In this document: positions 17,285 through 24,898 of the stretch, in pieces
How the letters are laid out: the number at the start of each line of letters is the position of its first letter
How positions within the stretch are numbered: the stretch's first letter is position 1
DNA from: an uncultured Lachnospiraceae bacterium
GTDB taxonomy: Bacteria; Bacillota; Clostridia; Lachnospirales; Lachnospiraceae
DNA: 64,000 nt
Assembly: GCA_910583835.1 (NCBI GenBank)
Contig: CAJTYM010000003.1
Location: 65,753 to 129,752, forward strand
Reading direction: 5' to 3'
Notes under the pieces: model-generated
Databases searched by the model: none
Seen by the model: only the letters and a program-made list of their open reading frames with translations
Told to the model about the DNA's origin: nothing
Translations under genes and position numbers: made by a program

Positions 17285-20008
17285 TTATTCCTTTATCAAT
17301 TCCAGAATCATATAATTGAACAATGCCCGAAACATCTCCGGCAGCCCATCTTTTATAAAGGGCTGTATAAACGGACACTCGGCATATGCTTTCAGAAAAT
17401 CAGAATAATCCCTTTCCTTCCCACCTTCTTCCCCATTCGTCTGCGCAATCTTGTCTTGATCGTCTTTCTCCACCGCAGCATTTCCATCTGCGCTATCATC
17501 CTCATCCCCCTCAGGCGTTCCTTCTTTCTGGGGCTCCTCTTTACCTTCTTTCTCACTTTTCCCGACTCTGTTATAGAAATCATCTTCCAATTCCAGAAGC
17601 TTTTCCAAGGATTTATACAATTCCACTATCGCCTGTAAGAAATCGCCTGGCGCAATGGCTTTTGGCAGTTTCCTTTCCAGTTCTTTCTTTGCCTTTTTTA
17701 AAATATTGTACATGATATCCAGGCTGTATATAGGTAACGCCATCCCGCTATGGTCCTTATCCCAGCTTTCATACTTCTTTCGCAGTGATTTTTCCTTAAT
17801 CTTATCAAGAAGTATTTTTTCTTTTTCCGGCTTCAGCACACTATCAGCACAGCAATAACTTTTCATCATCTGGAAAATCATCTCATCCACGCGCTCAAAA
17901 TACGCTTCCCCTTCCATGCTGTACACGGCAAAACCAAAGATATCAAACGTACATTCCCAATCCTTCAAACATATAGCAAATCCCTGATGGGTTTTTTCCA
18001 TAGAAATATTATATTTTTCCGCTCCTATCTCCTCTTTCTTTGAGAGAAACATCATAAAAAGTTCAAAGGATTCCACGAACTTATATCCTTCATCCTCCAG
18101 AAGCGATACGCATATATTGTATTTATCATCCTCTGATAATCCATTGCTCTGCAGTTCCTTCCCTTCCCTGCCAGGCAGAGGAATGCTTACATAGATGATA
18201 CAGTCTTTCACATAAGAAACTGCTTTACCGTCTTCTTTTACTTCTTCTTTTTCTTTTACTTTCGGAAGCAGCCGGTTGCCAAACCCTCCGCATACCGTCC
18301 CGGAAATATACTCTTCCCATTTCATTTGGGAACTTTTATCCTTTACATGGAATGCATAGATATAATTCTGCGTCAGCTCAATTGTCGCCAATGCCAGGAG
18401 ACACTGAATCAGGGGCTTGAACTCCTGCTTTCTCTTGCCAAGACAATACAGCGCATGTATCAATTCCCCATAGCTGTAGCCCAGCGTCTGGTAATTCTGG
18501 GCAAACTCTTCTTCTTTGAGTATTTCGGCGATTTGCCCCACCAAATATTCGGCATTGCTGGAGAAATCTTCCTGATAATATTTCCGGAAAATCTGCTGAC
18601 CCTCATCACTTAACTTCTCCATCGCCATCCTGCCGATAACATCGTTTCTCAGCTTATCTATATTGATATCCAATATTTCACGGTAGCTGCCATCTTTAGC
18701 GGCAAGGGCCTCCCTCTCAGAACGCAGGTCTTCCTTTTCTATTTCTTTCATGCTTTTCAGCAGATAATGCATATTATAAAGCGTACGCAGATTGCCAATC
18801 TCATAAAAATGCGCCTCCGGCCCCTGGCTGCTATAAAACACATGGGTCTTTCTGGCAATCTCCCTCAGCAAGTACTCTTTAATTGAATACTCCGTTTTCT
18901 CAGGATTCAATTCATCAACAATTATATTGAAAAAATCACCATTATAAGTAGACGGAAGATAAATCCTCTGGGAATAAGGCAAGACTTTCTCTAGATATGA
19001 CATTGCCAATTCTGCCGGCCTGTCATACATTTTTGCAAAATGCTTTTCGCAGACAGACTGTATCTCCCTGTCCGAGACGGCTATGTAAATAATTACCTGA
19101 GGAATCATCAGGTAACGGTGCAGCTGCTCCAACATCCCATAGGCGTTGCCGTGCATGTCCAAATCATCAATGCCGATTACCAGATACTGGCTCTCTTTAT
19201 CTCCTCTCATTCCCAATGCCTGTAGATACATCCGAACCAGTTCCTGCAGATTTCTCCTAATCCCCATACTTCCCGCCAGGCTGTTAAGCTGCTCTGCCGA
19301 TGACTCCCCTACATCATAACGATTATCCATCCATCCGGAAAACCTGCGCCTGTTGTGGCAAATCTCCTCAAACTTTCTGTAAATGTCCCCTCTGCTATAA
19401 GAATCCCCCGCTTCCATCCCCCACAAATGGTTTTTGTCGTAACCATCCATTTTCTTCTGAAGCCTCTGCAGCATTTTGGATAAGATGACATCTAAGATAT
19501 CTTCTTTCTCTTCCAGCAAAGAAGCATCAATTCCATCCAGGCAGGCAAATTGATATTCATCCAACAACTGGCTTACATCCAACCCATCTGGATTTCTTTG
19601 ACCAGATTTCTTTTCCTTTTGTTCATACTGAATAATAAATTCTTTAAATTCCTCTGACTTACAACGCAGCGCCTCGATAACAGAATGCATGACGGAGGTC
19701 TTTCCCGTTCCCCGACCTCCGCAAAATATGATGATATTGTACAATTTCTCCTGTTCCATAATATCTTTGTCATCGTGCCAATTTAACTTCCAATTCTCTT
19801 TTGCCTTTTGAGTCCGTTCCAGAATCTCCTGGGTCAGCCAAAAAGCATCATAATAATTATTCCGAAAATAAGATTCTGCAAATTCCCCTGTCTTCTCAAG
19901 CTTTCTTCCCAAACCGCATTGCTTGTTTATATACAGCTTTCTCTTATTTGGGTAAATACTATCCTCGCTTAACCCTTTTTGTTTGCCTTTTGTCTGTGTT
20001 TCTCCCAT
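17285..20008 (-). CDS. RdrA-like P-loop ATPase (RADAR component)
   Basis: A 907-residue protein with one AAA/STAND-like ATPase domain near the N-terminus: Walker A GGRGTGKT (97-104), Walker B YLVIGIDDLD (275-284) and a sensor-like strand VIIYIAVSD soon after. The rest is a large helical region; a very acidic linker precedes the last 60 residues. RADAR RdrA is likewise an ATPase of about 900 residues encoded before RdrB, and forms a ring that docks on the RdrB shell. The start at 20008 follows GGGAGGGGAAGG; longer starts at 20032 and 20053 have poor sites. It begins about 30 bases after the PqqD-like gene ends and stops 32 bases before the deaminase start. It could be another KAP/STAND ATPase, but the partner makes RdrA most likely. 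Confidence 0.75.
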   Translation of the reverse strand: MGETQTKGKQKGLSEDSIYPNKRKLYINKQCGLGRKLEKTGEFAESYFRNNYYDAFWLTQEILERTQKAKENWKLNWHDDKDIMEQEKLYNIIIFCGGRGTGKTSVMHSVIEALRCKSEEFKEFIIQYEQKEKKSGQRNPDGLDVSQLLDEYQFACLDGIDASLLEEKEDILDVILSKMLQRLQKKMDGYDKNHLWGMEAGDSYSRGDIYRKFEEICHNRRRFSGWMDNRYDVGESSAEQLNSLAGSMGIRRNLQELVRMYLQALGMRGDKESQYLVIGIDDLDMHGNAYGMLEQLHRYLMIPQVIIYIAVSDREIQSVCEKHFAKMYDRPAELAMSYLEKVLPYSQRIYLPSTYNGDFFNIIVDELNPEKTEYSIKEYLLREIARKTHVFYSSQGPEAHFYEIGNLRTLYNMHYLLKSMKEIEKEDLRSEREALAAKDGSYREILDINIDKLRNDVIGRMAMEKLSDEGQQIFRKYYQEDFSSNAEYLVGQIAEILKEEEFAQNYQTLGYSYGELIHALYCLGKRKQEFKPLIQCLLALATIELTQNYIYAFHVKDKSSQMKWEEYISGTVCGGFGNRLLPKVKEKEEVKEDGKAVSYVKDCIIYVSIPLPGREGKELQSNGLSEDDKYNICVSLLEDEGYKFVESFELFMMFLSKKEEIGAEKYNISMEKTHQGFAICLKDWECTFDIFGFAVYSMEGEAYFERVDEMIFQMMKSYCCADSVLKPEKEKILLDKIKEKSLRKKYESWDKDHSGMALPIYSLDIMYNILKKAKKELERKLPKAIAPGDFLQAIVELYKSLEKLLELEDDFYNRVGKSEKEGKEEPQKEGTPEGDEDDSADGNAAVEKDDQDKIAQTNGEEGGKERDYSDFLKAYAECPFIQPFIKDGLPEMFRALFNYMILELIKE

Positions 20009-20039
20009 GATACCTTCCCCTCCCTTATCCATTCTCCAC

Positions 20040-20315
20040 TTATGACAATTCAATCAATCCCAATTCAAAACAGCTTTCCACAAAACATTTTACAGTCTCT
20101 GCCGTCTCTGCCAAATCTGTTTCCAGTTCAGAATTAATCTCCTGCGCAATCTCCTCCACAGACTTCACCCCATCAAAATGATTCCAGATTTCCATGGAGT
20201 CTTCATTCAACGCCAATATGGGCGTTCTTTTGGAAACAAGAAGAAGGCCAAACGTCTCCTTCCTCGCCTTAACATTATCACTTATTTTCGGTACGGATTC
20301 CATGCTAATATTCAC
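20040..20315 (-). CDS. PqqD-like RiPP recognition element protein
   Basis: A 91-residue protein fitting the PqqD family: a small winged-helix fold that binds leader peptides and hands them to radical SAM enzymes. Features include PILALNEDSMEIWNHFDGVK and an alternating helix region SVEEIAQEINSE typical of the family. It starts with GTG at 20315, eight bases after AAGGAG; the ribosome site overlaps the stop codon of the radical SAM gene upstream, indicating coupling. Its position between two radical SAM genes and the RADAR-like genes is the main reason to read the operon as a peptide-modifying pathway. Confidence 0.85.
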   Translation of the reverse strand: MNISMESVPKISDNVKARKETFGLLLVSKRTPILALNEDSMEIWNHFDGVKSVEEIAQEINSELETDLAETAETVKCFVESCFELGLIELS

Positions 20316-20327
20316 TTCCTGCTCTCC

Positions 20328-21329
20328 TTATCTCATATTTGGATCTTTCGTCTTTTGCCAATCCCCATTTGATAACGCTGCTGCCCTGCATCCGCCGTGG
20401 CATAATTCAAATGTCGCACAATTCCTGCACTTTTCAGGCACATGCTCATTAGCTGCAAACAGGTGGAAAACTTGTGATTCTTTTTTGATCTCATTGATTG
20501 TCTTTTCCAGTATATTTCCACCCAGTTTAATTCTTGACAATCCGCAGACCATCAATTCCCCTGTTACATCAACATAGAACCTGTCATAACCATAGGAACA
20601 GCAATTAGCCACACTCTGCAGTTTTGCAGGCAAAGCACAAAACGGTGTCGCCTCTGCAAATTCAATATGCGGGGCAGTCCCGGAATTGTTATGTTCATAT
20701 ACAATCCGAAAAGCCTCAACCAATTGTTCTTCACTGAGAATCAAATCTTTGGCGCCACTGCCAATGCCCACAGGAATAAAACGCGTAATCGTCATATACT
20801 CAAGACCGATTTCTCCCATTGCCTTAATCGTAGGCTCAAGCATATGGAAATTGCCTCCATTGAGCACAAAATTGCTGGCAACTAAAATCTTTTTCTTATC
20901 CAGATAATATTTGATTGCATTTATCGAAACGTCATAACTTCCTTCCACCTGAGTCAGCGCTTCATGCGTCTTTCTGTCTCCATGTATCGAAACATTCACG
21001 CTTGTAACATCATACTGATGGATTCTTTCCAGCGTCCTCTCATCCATCAAGGAACCATTGGACAAAATCACCACATTGGGGAACAAGGCGCAAGCTTTCT
21101 CCAATATTTCAAAAAACTGCGGATGCGCCAAAGGCTCCCCTCCTGTCAGATTCACCTGCATAACCCCTTGTTCTGCAAGCCTATCCAACATTTCAAAAAT
21201 ATGTTTATTATATCTGGGCTGTTGGGAATTGTAACAAAATTTACACTTCAGATTACATGCTTCTGTAAGTTCCACCTGCATCAGCAAAGGAACCACATCG
21301 CTCAAATACTCATATGTCATAACATACAT
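20328..21329 (-). CDS. Radical SAM/SPASM peptide-modifying enzyme (second copy)
   Basis: A 333-residue radical SAM enzyme. The AdoMet cluster motif is EACNLKCKFCYN (Cys25, Cys29, Cys32), and NLTGGEPLAHP is the GGEP motif. The C-terminal SPASM domain has CGLSRIKLGGNI and CRNCATFELCHGGCRA, enough cysteines for one or more auxiliary Fe-S clusters. SPASM enzymes modify ribosomal peptides, for example by thioether, C-C or epimerisation chemistry. The ATG at 21329 lies just after AAAGGA and inside the end of the first radical SAM gene (stop at 21317). It differs enough from its upstream neighbour that the two are likely to catalyse different steps. Confidence 0.9.
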   Translation of the reverse strand: MYVMTYEYLSDVVPLLMQVELTEACNLKCKFCYNSQQPRYNKHIFEMLDRLAEQGVMQVNLTGGEPLAHPQFFEILEKACALFPNVVILSNGSLMDERTLERIHQYDVTSVNVSIHGDRKTHEALTQVEGSYDVSINAIKYYLDKKKILVASNFVLNGGNFHMLEPTIKAMGEIGLEYMTITRFIPVGIGSGAKDLILSEEQLVEAFRIVYEHNNSGTAPHIEFAEATPFCALPAKLQSVANCCSYGYDRFYVDVTGELMVCGLSRIKLGGNILEKTINEIKKESQVFHLFAANEHVPEKCRNCATFELCHGGCRAAALSNGDWQKTKDPNMR

Positions 21330-22306
21330 AATTCCTTTCTTATCGCATCATTATACCCTTTACAGCCACCGCCGCAATTTGCTATATCCGGGCAAGAGAT
21401 GCATTTTTTCATCAAATGTCCTTCTGAACAATACTGTGCACCTTCAAATCTTGACCATAACCGCATAAAAGATTCTTCTTTCAAATTCCCTAATATCGGC
21501 TCTTTTACCAAGTTACAGGGAGTCAAATCTCCATTAGGGCTAATGGAAGCTGTGCAAAGCCCTATATTGCATGCAATATTGCTTTCTGCTATCCTGTCAT
21601 GCAGCGTTCCTGATACATTGCACAACTGAAATGGCTGCGGAAACGCAATTCTGTCAAAGCAAGAATATTTGTCATTATATGTATACAGAAGCTGCACCGA
21701 ATCCAAAAATTCCTTATCTGAAATATGAAGACTGCGATCATCCATTCCACATGGGACATATCTTGTAAGCAATACGGAACGGATTTTAGAAACGCGCAGC
21801 AAATGAAAGGTATCATTTAAATCGGCAAGATTTTTCTTTGACAGCATTATATTTGCCGCAACATAGACAGAATTGCTTTGAAGGTTTTTAATTCCTGCTA
21901 AAGCATTCCCAAGAGCCCCTCTTCGACCACTCAGCATATCATGAACTTCACTATTTCCTGATAGAATAGTGGTACATATACTGGGAAAGTATTTCGCTAC
22001 CATGCGCGCTGTGAATGAATCTGCCAAACTGGCATTGGTATTCATATGGATATCTGCGCCCAACCGGTCGGCTTCAGCGACAATATCAAAATAATCCCCC
22101 CTGCTTAAAGGCTCTCCCCCATTAAAATTAATAGATAATACACCACAAGAGACCAAATCTTTAATAACAGAAATGGCCTCTTGCGTATTTAACTCCGTCT
22201 TCTCTTTTAATGACTCTGAATTATAGCAGAAAATACATCTATTATTACAACCATATGTTATCTCAAATTGTACATTTAACGGAACACTGCATTTTATCAC
22301 GCTCAT
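21317..22306 (-). CDS. Radical SAM/SPASM peptide-modifying enzyme (first copy)
   Basis: A 329-residue protein with TYGCNNRCIFCYN (Cys20, Cys24, Cys27) for the catalytic cluster, NFNGGEPLSRG, and a C-terminal SPASM region (CNIGLCTASISPNGDLTPC, then CISCPDIANCGGGC). The start at 22306 lies six bases past the stop of the small Cys-rich peptide gene, suggesting coupled translation; in-frame ATGs at 22321 and 22345 would overlap that gene and lack better ribosome sites. Its place directly after the peptide gene makes that peptide the natural substrate candidate. Confidence 0.9.
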   Translation of the reverse strand: MSVIKCSVPLNVQFEITYGCNNRCIFCYNSESLKEKTELNTQEAISVIKDLVSCGVLSINFNGGEPLSRGDYFDIVAEADRLGADIHMNTNASLADSFTARMVAKYFPSICTTILSGNSEVHDMLSGRRGALGNALAGIKNLQSNSVYVAANIMLSKKNLADLNDTFHLLRVSKIRSVLLTRYVPCGMDDRSLHISDKEFLDSVQLLYTYNDKYSCFDRIAFPQPFQLCNVSGTLHDRIAESNIACNIGLCTASISPNGDLTPCNLVKEPILGNLKEESFMRLWSRFEGAQYCSEGHLMKKCISCPDIANCGGGCKGYNDAIRKELCML

Positions 22307-22311
22307 ACACT

Positions 22312-22512
22312 CTATCGGCATGCACAGCACTGGCACGGCGTACATTTCGCTACAATTTTTGTGTTAGTGTCTTTCATATACTCTACAACGTCCGATGATA
22401 CAATCACATATTTTGTAATCTTAACACCATTTGTCCCATTCTGCCCATTTGCTGAAAACGGTACTTTAAACGGACTAAACATTTCAATTCTGGGATTTAA
22501 ACTCTTCCTCAT
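22312..22512 (-). CDS. Candidate RiPP precursor peptide with Cys-rich C-terminus
   Basis: A 66-residue peptide starting at the ATG at 22512 after TAGGAGGAAA, the first gene behind the operon promoter. The N-terminal part is a polar, leader-like segment with NGQNGTNGV, then a mixed beta/helix-like region (KITKYVIVSSDVVEYMK). The last ten residues hold five cysteines, CTPCQCCACR (Cys57, 60, 62, 63, 65). A short protein of this shape just before radical SAM/SPASM and PqqD-like genes is the usual layout of a RiPP precursor. I do not recognise the peptide family. The product could be a thioether-bridged peptide, but no modification can be read from DNA. Confidence 0.75.
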   Translation of the reverse strand: MRKSLNPRIEMFSPFKVPFSANGQNGTNGVKITKYVIVSSDVVEYMKDTNTKIVAKCTPCQCCACR

Positions 22513-22564
22513 ACTTAATTTCCTCCTAAAATTTGTAAATATGCATAACAACAATATATTATAT

Positions 22565-22593
22565 ACTATAACTTTTATCTTATTTTATGTCAA
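22565..22593 (-). promoter_or_regulatory. Promoter of the RiPP/RADAR-like operon
   Basis: TTGACA (22593-22588) and TATAGT (22570-22565) on the minus strand are 17 bases apart, a near-consensus sigma-A promoter. It lies about 50 bases before the peptide start and is the only strong promoter seen ahead of the eight genes down to 10515. Confidence 0.7.
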
Positions 22594-22686
22594 GCATTTA
22601 AGCAGTAGATTTCTATTTTTATATTTTGTAAAATCACCCGCGATGCTGATTACCCGGGGCATTGTCCAATCAACCTTATCAACAGC

Positions 22687-23142
22687 TTACTCAAAATACC
22701 CACAAATTTCCCCTTGCTGGATAATATGCCCATCTGCCTTACGGAGAACCTTTCTTTTCGTAGAAAATGGTCCCAGATTAAGTTTACAGTCCAGTGCATA
22801 AATTGTAAAACAATATTTGTGAGTTTTACCTTTGGGCGGCTTGGGTCCTGCATAACGGTGAAATCCATATGCGACTCCCTGTACTGCGCCCCCCAGCGAT
22901 AAGATTGTTTTCCCAGATGGAATAGCTTTTGCAATTCTATCTGCTGCAGGAATATTCCAAATTATCCAATGTGTAAATCTTTTAACAGGATGACTCAAAT
23001 CTTCAAGGGTAATAACTAAAGTGCTGACATGTGGCGATAAATTTTTTATCAAAAATTCTGGCGAAATGTCTTTCCCACGTCCGGTACTTTCTACCACAAA
23101 TTTCCCTCCATCCCTTATCCCCATACATTCAAATTCAAGCAT
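22687..23142 (-). CDS. YbhB/YbcL-type PEBP-family protein
   Basis: A 151-residue protein of the phosphatidylethanolamine-binding / Raf kinase inhibitor-like family, with TLVITLEDLSHP, THWIIWNIP and GFHRYAGPKPP, the usual ligand-pocket segments. The bacterial role is unclear. The ATG at 23142 follows AGAAGGGAAAAGGAA and overlaps the end of the CPBP gene by eight bases. It is the last gene of the TetR operon and ends about 95 bases before the RiPP operon promoter. Confidence 0.88.
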   Translation of the reverse strand: MLEFECMGIRDGGKFVVESTGRGKDISPEFLIKNLSPHVSTLVITLEDLSHPVKRFTHWIIWNIPAADRIAKAIPSGKTILSLGGAVQGVAYGFHRYAGPKPPKGKTHKYCFTIYALDCKLNLGPFSTKRKVLRKADGHIIQQGEICGYFE

Positions 23143-24058
23143 TATTTCCTTTTCCCTTCTTTCTGTCCATATACCAAAACAATGCAACTGCAGAAGCCAG
23201 CACAACAGTCGTAACTATACTCGCTTCTATCCCATAAATGCCGCCATTCCATATGTTGTCGCCAATGGATTGCATGTTAAATATTGCTGTATGGGTTTCT
23301 TCATTACCACTTAAATTCAGTCCAAGAACACAATACAAAATAGCATTCCAAAACGAATGCAGCCCGCAGGCTGCCCAAATACTCTCAAAGTGAATTGTCA
23401 GAACGCAAAAAATAATGGAAATCAATATCAGGTTTATGACGCCAATTCCACCAAAAATCATTTCCCCCGCGAATAAAGCTGAGCAATGCGGCAAAATGAA
23501 CAAAATTGTACTAACAACCATTGCCGTCACAGGCGAAGTTTTGTCTTTGAGTGCGTGAAAGACAATTCCTCTGCAAAGAATTTCTTCTGCTGCACCTTGA
23601 ATGACAAAACCGACCGTCAAGAGGATAATCATATAAATGTCAGCATTTTCAAAGATTCCCTGATATTTTATCGCTCCTGTCATGGTAATTATAACGACAG
23701 AAAGCCCGACCAAAAAAACACTTAGGAAAACACCGATAAAATAAACGCCAAAATTATTTGACAGCCCCATTGCAGCCAAAGGCTTCTTTTCAATCATTTT
23801 CCAATAGAGCAATGCAATACCGGCTATTACGATATAACCATAATAAGTAATCAGCGTAATCGTCTCCACATCAAACACATCGCCAACAAGCATGTTCTTC
23901 CCTAATGCAAAATGCAGCAGGATTACAAGCCCTTCCGCTATAAACAAACCTGCTATGTAACATACCCAAAAGGCAAGTATTTTCTTAACTGCAAACAACG
24001 AATCAGGCATATCCGTACTGTTATTAAATGGGCTGACTTTCTTCAAAAACTGTTTCAT
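23135..24058 (-). CDS. CPBP-family intramembrane metalloprotease (CAAX/Abi type)
   Basis: A 307-residue multi-pass membrane protein. The family motif appears as AAEEILCRGIVFHAL (EExxxR) within a membrane region, with a later HCSALFAGEMIFG and HSFWN carrying the other expected metal-binding His residues. Members cleave or sequester membrane peptides and some give immunity to bacteriocins. The ATG at 24058 overlaps the TetR stop (ATGA). Its closeness to a peptide-maturation operon makes a role in peptide export or immunity possible, but it has its own promoter. Confidence 0.88.
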   Translation of the reverse strand: MKQFLKKVSPFNNSTDMPDSLFAVKKILAFWVCYIAGLFIAEGLVILLHFALGKNMLVGDVFDVETITLITYYGYIVIAGIALLYWKMIEKKPLAAMGLSNNFGVYFIGVFLSVFLVGLSVVIITMTGAIKYQGIFENADIYMIILLTVGFVIQGAAEEILCRGIVFHALKDKTSPVTAMVVSTILFILPHCSALFAGEMIFGGIGVINLILISIIFCVLTIHFESIWAACGLHSFWNAILYCVLGLNLSGNEETHTAIFNMQSIGDNIWNGGIYGIEASIVTTVVLASAVALFWYMDRKKGKGNNA

Positions 24059-24630
24059 TTTTCTCCCCCTTGTAAATCAGCAATCCCATTCAACATCGTC
24101 CGCAAAGCAAAATCAAAGCTATCCTTAACGGACAGAGGATTTCCATAACCGCCATGGCTTTCAATGGACGCAAAGCCTTGCAGAAATCCCCGGAACATAC
24201 GCACAATATGGACCTTTTGACCTTCATCCAGACCATAGGCGTCAAGTACCTGAAAAAAAACAGACACCATCCCCTCTGTCGCCTGCAAATGTTCCTCTGA
24301 CAGATACATATTGTACCATTGCATAGCTTCAAATAATCCCTTATGGCCGGCAGCAAAATTACGGTAAGCATAACAAATAGCCATTATTGCATCATCCTTC
24401 GCCTTACCTATGGCAGCTTTTATAATTTCATTTTCCAATGAACGCCAGCCATGCAGCATAAGTTCTCTGTTTAGTTCATCAAGCCCGCCGTTAAAATGCT
24501 TATATAGGGACGGCGGTTTAATCCCCAATTCTGCAGCCAGCACTTTCAGAGTTACATTAGCAATACCTCTCTCATCAGCTATATGGGCCGCTGCTTCAAT
24601 GATTGTCTTCTTATCCAAACCCGCTTTCAT
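24055..24630 (-). CDS. TetR/AcrR-family regulator
   Basis: A 191-residue protein with a TetR-type helix-turn-helix in its first 60 residues (LKVLAAELGIKPPSLYKHF). The ATG at 24630 follows AAAGGAGAA. It is first in an operon with the CPBP protease and YbhB-like genes and probably controls it through the palindrome at 24655-24669, which sits just after the -10 box. The ligand is unknown. Confidence 0.92.
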   Translation of the reverse strand: MKAGLDKKTIIEAAAHIADERGIANVTLKVLAAELGIKPPSLYKHFNGGLDELNRELMLHGWRSLENEIIKAAIGKAKDDAIMAICYAYRNFAAGHKGLFEAMQWYNMYLSEEHLQATEGMVSVFFQVLDAYGLDEGQKVHIVRMFRGFLQGFASIESHGGYGNPLSVKDSFDFALRTMLNGIADLQGGEK

Positions 24631-24654
24631 AAAAATATTCTCCTTTCCTTTTCG

Positions 24655-24699
24655 GCTAATTATATTAGCTATTTTAGCATTTCAGTTTGCCAATGTCAA
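24655..24699 (-). promoter_or_regulatory. Promoter and palindromic operator of the TetR operon
   Basis: TTGACA (24699-24694) and TAAAAT (24676-24671) are spaced by 17 bases. Immediately downstream is the perfect palindrome GCTAAT-TAT-ATTAGC (24655-24669), where a bound repressor would block initiation. The TetR-family protein encoded directly behind it is the likely binder. Confidence 0.7.
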
Positions 24700-24835
24700 G
24701 CTGCTGGAAATAACTTTAGGATAAATTTTCAGTCAACGTTAAAGTATATGAATGTAATTGATAGTGCAGCTTGCTCAGAAAAGAACGAAGAATGAGTTAT
24801 AAAAAAGCTTGATAAGAACATTTTTAATTCAGATA

Positions 24836-24883
24836 AAACTAATCAGGCTCTGCTGCTTTCTCAATAAGAAATGCAAAGCCTGA
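24836..24883 (-). terminator. Putative terminator of the FRG gene
   Basis: On the minus strand TCAGGCTtTGC (from 24883) and GCaGAGCCTGA (to 24843) form a stem with an AT-rich loop, followed by TTAGTTTTATC. It lies directly after the FRG gene stop at 24899. Confidence 0.5.
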
Positions 24884-24898
24884 ATTCCATAAAACAAA

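Noticed and set aside
13458..17638. Several plus-strand open frames of 70-230 codons across the UvrA to RdrA-like genes
   Set aside because: They lie opposite genes with strong family motifs, have no ribosome sites, and their products look like Cys/His/Pro-rich antisense translations.
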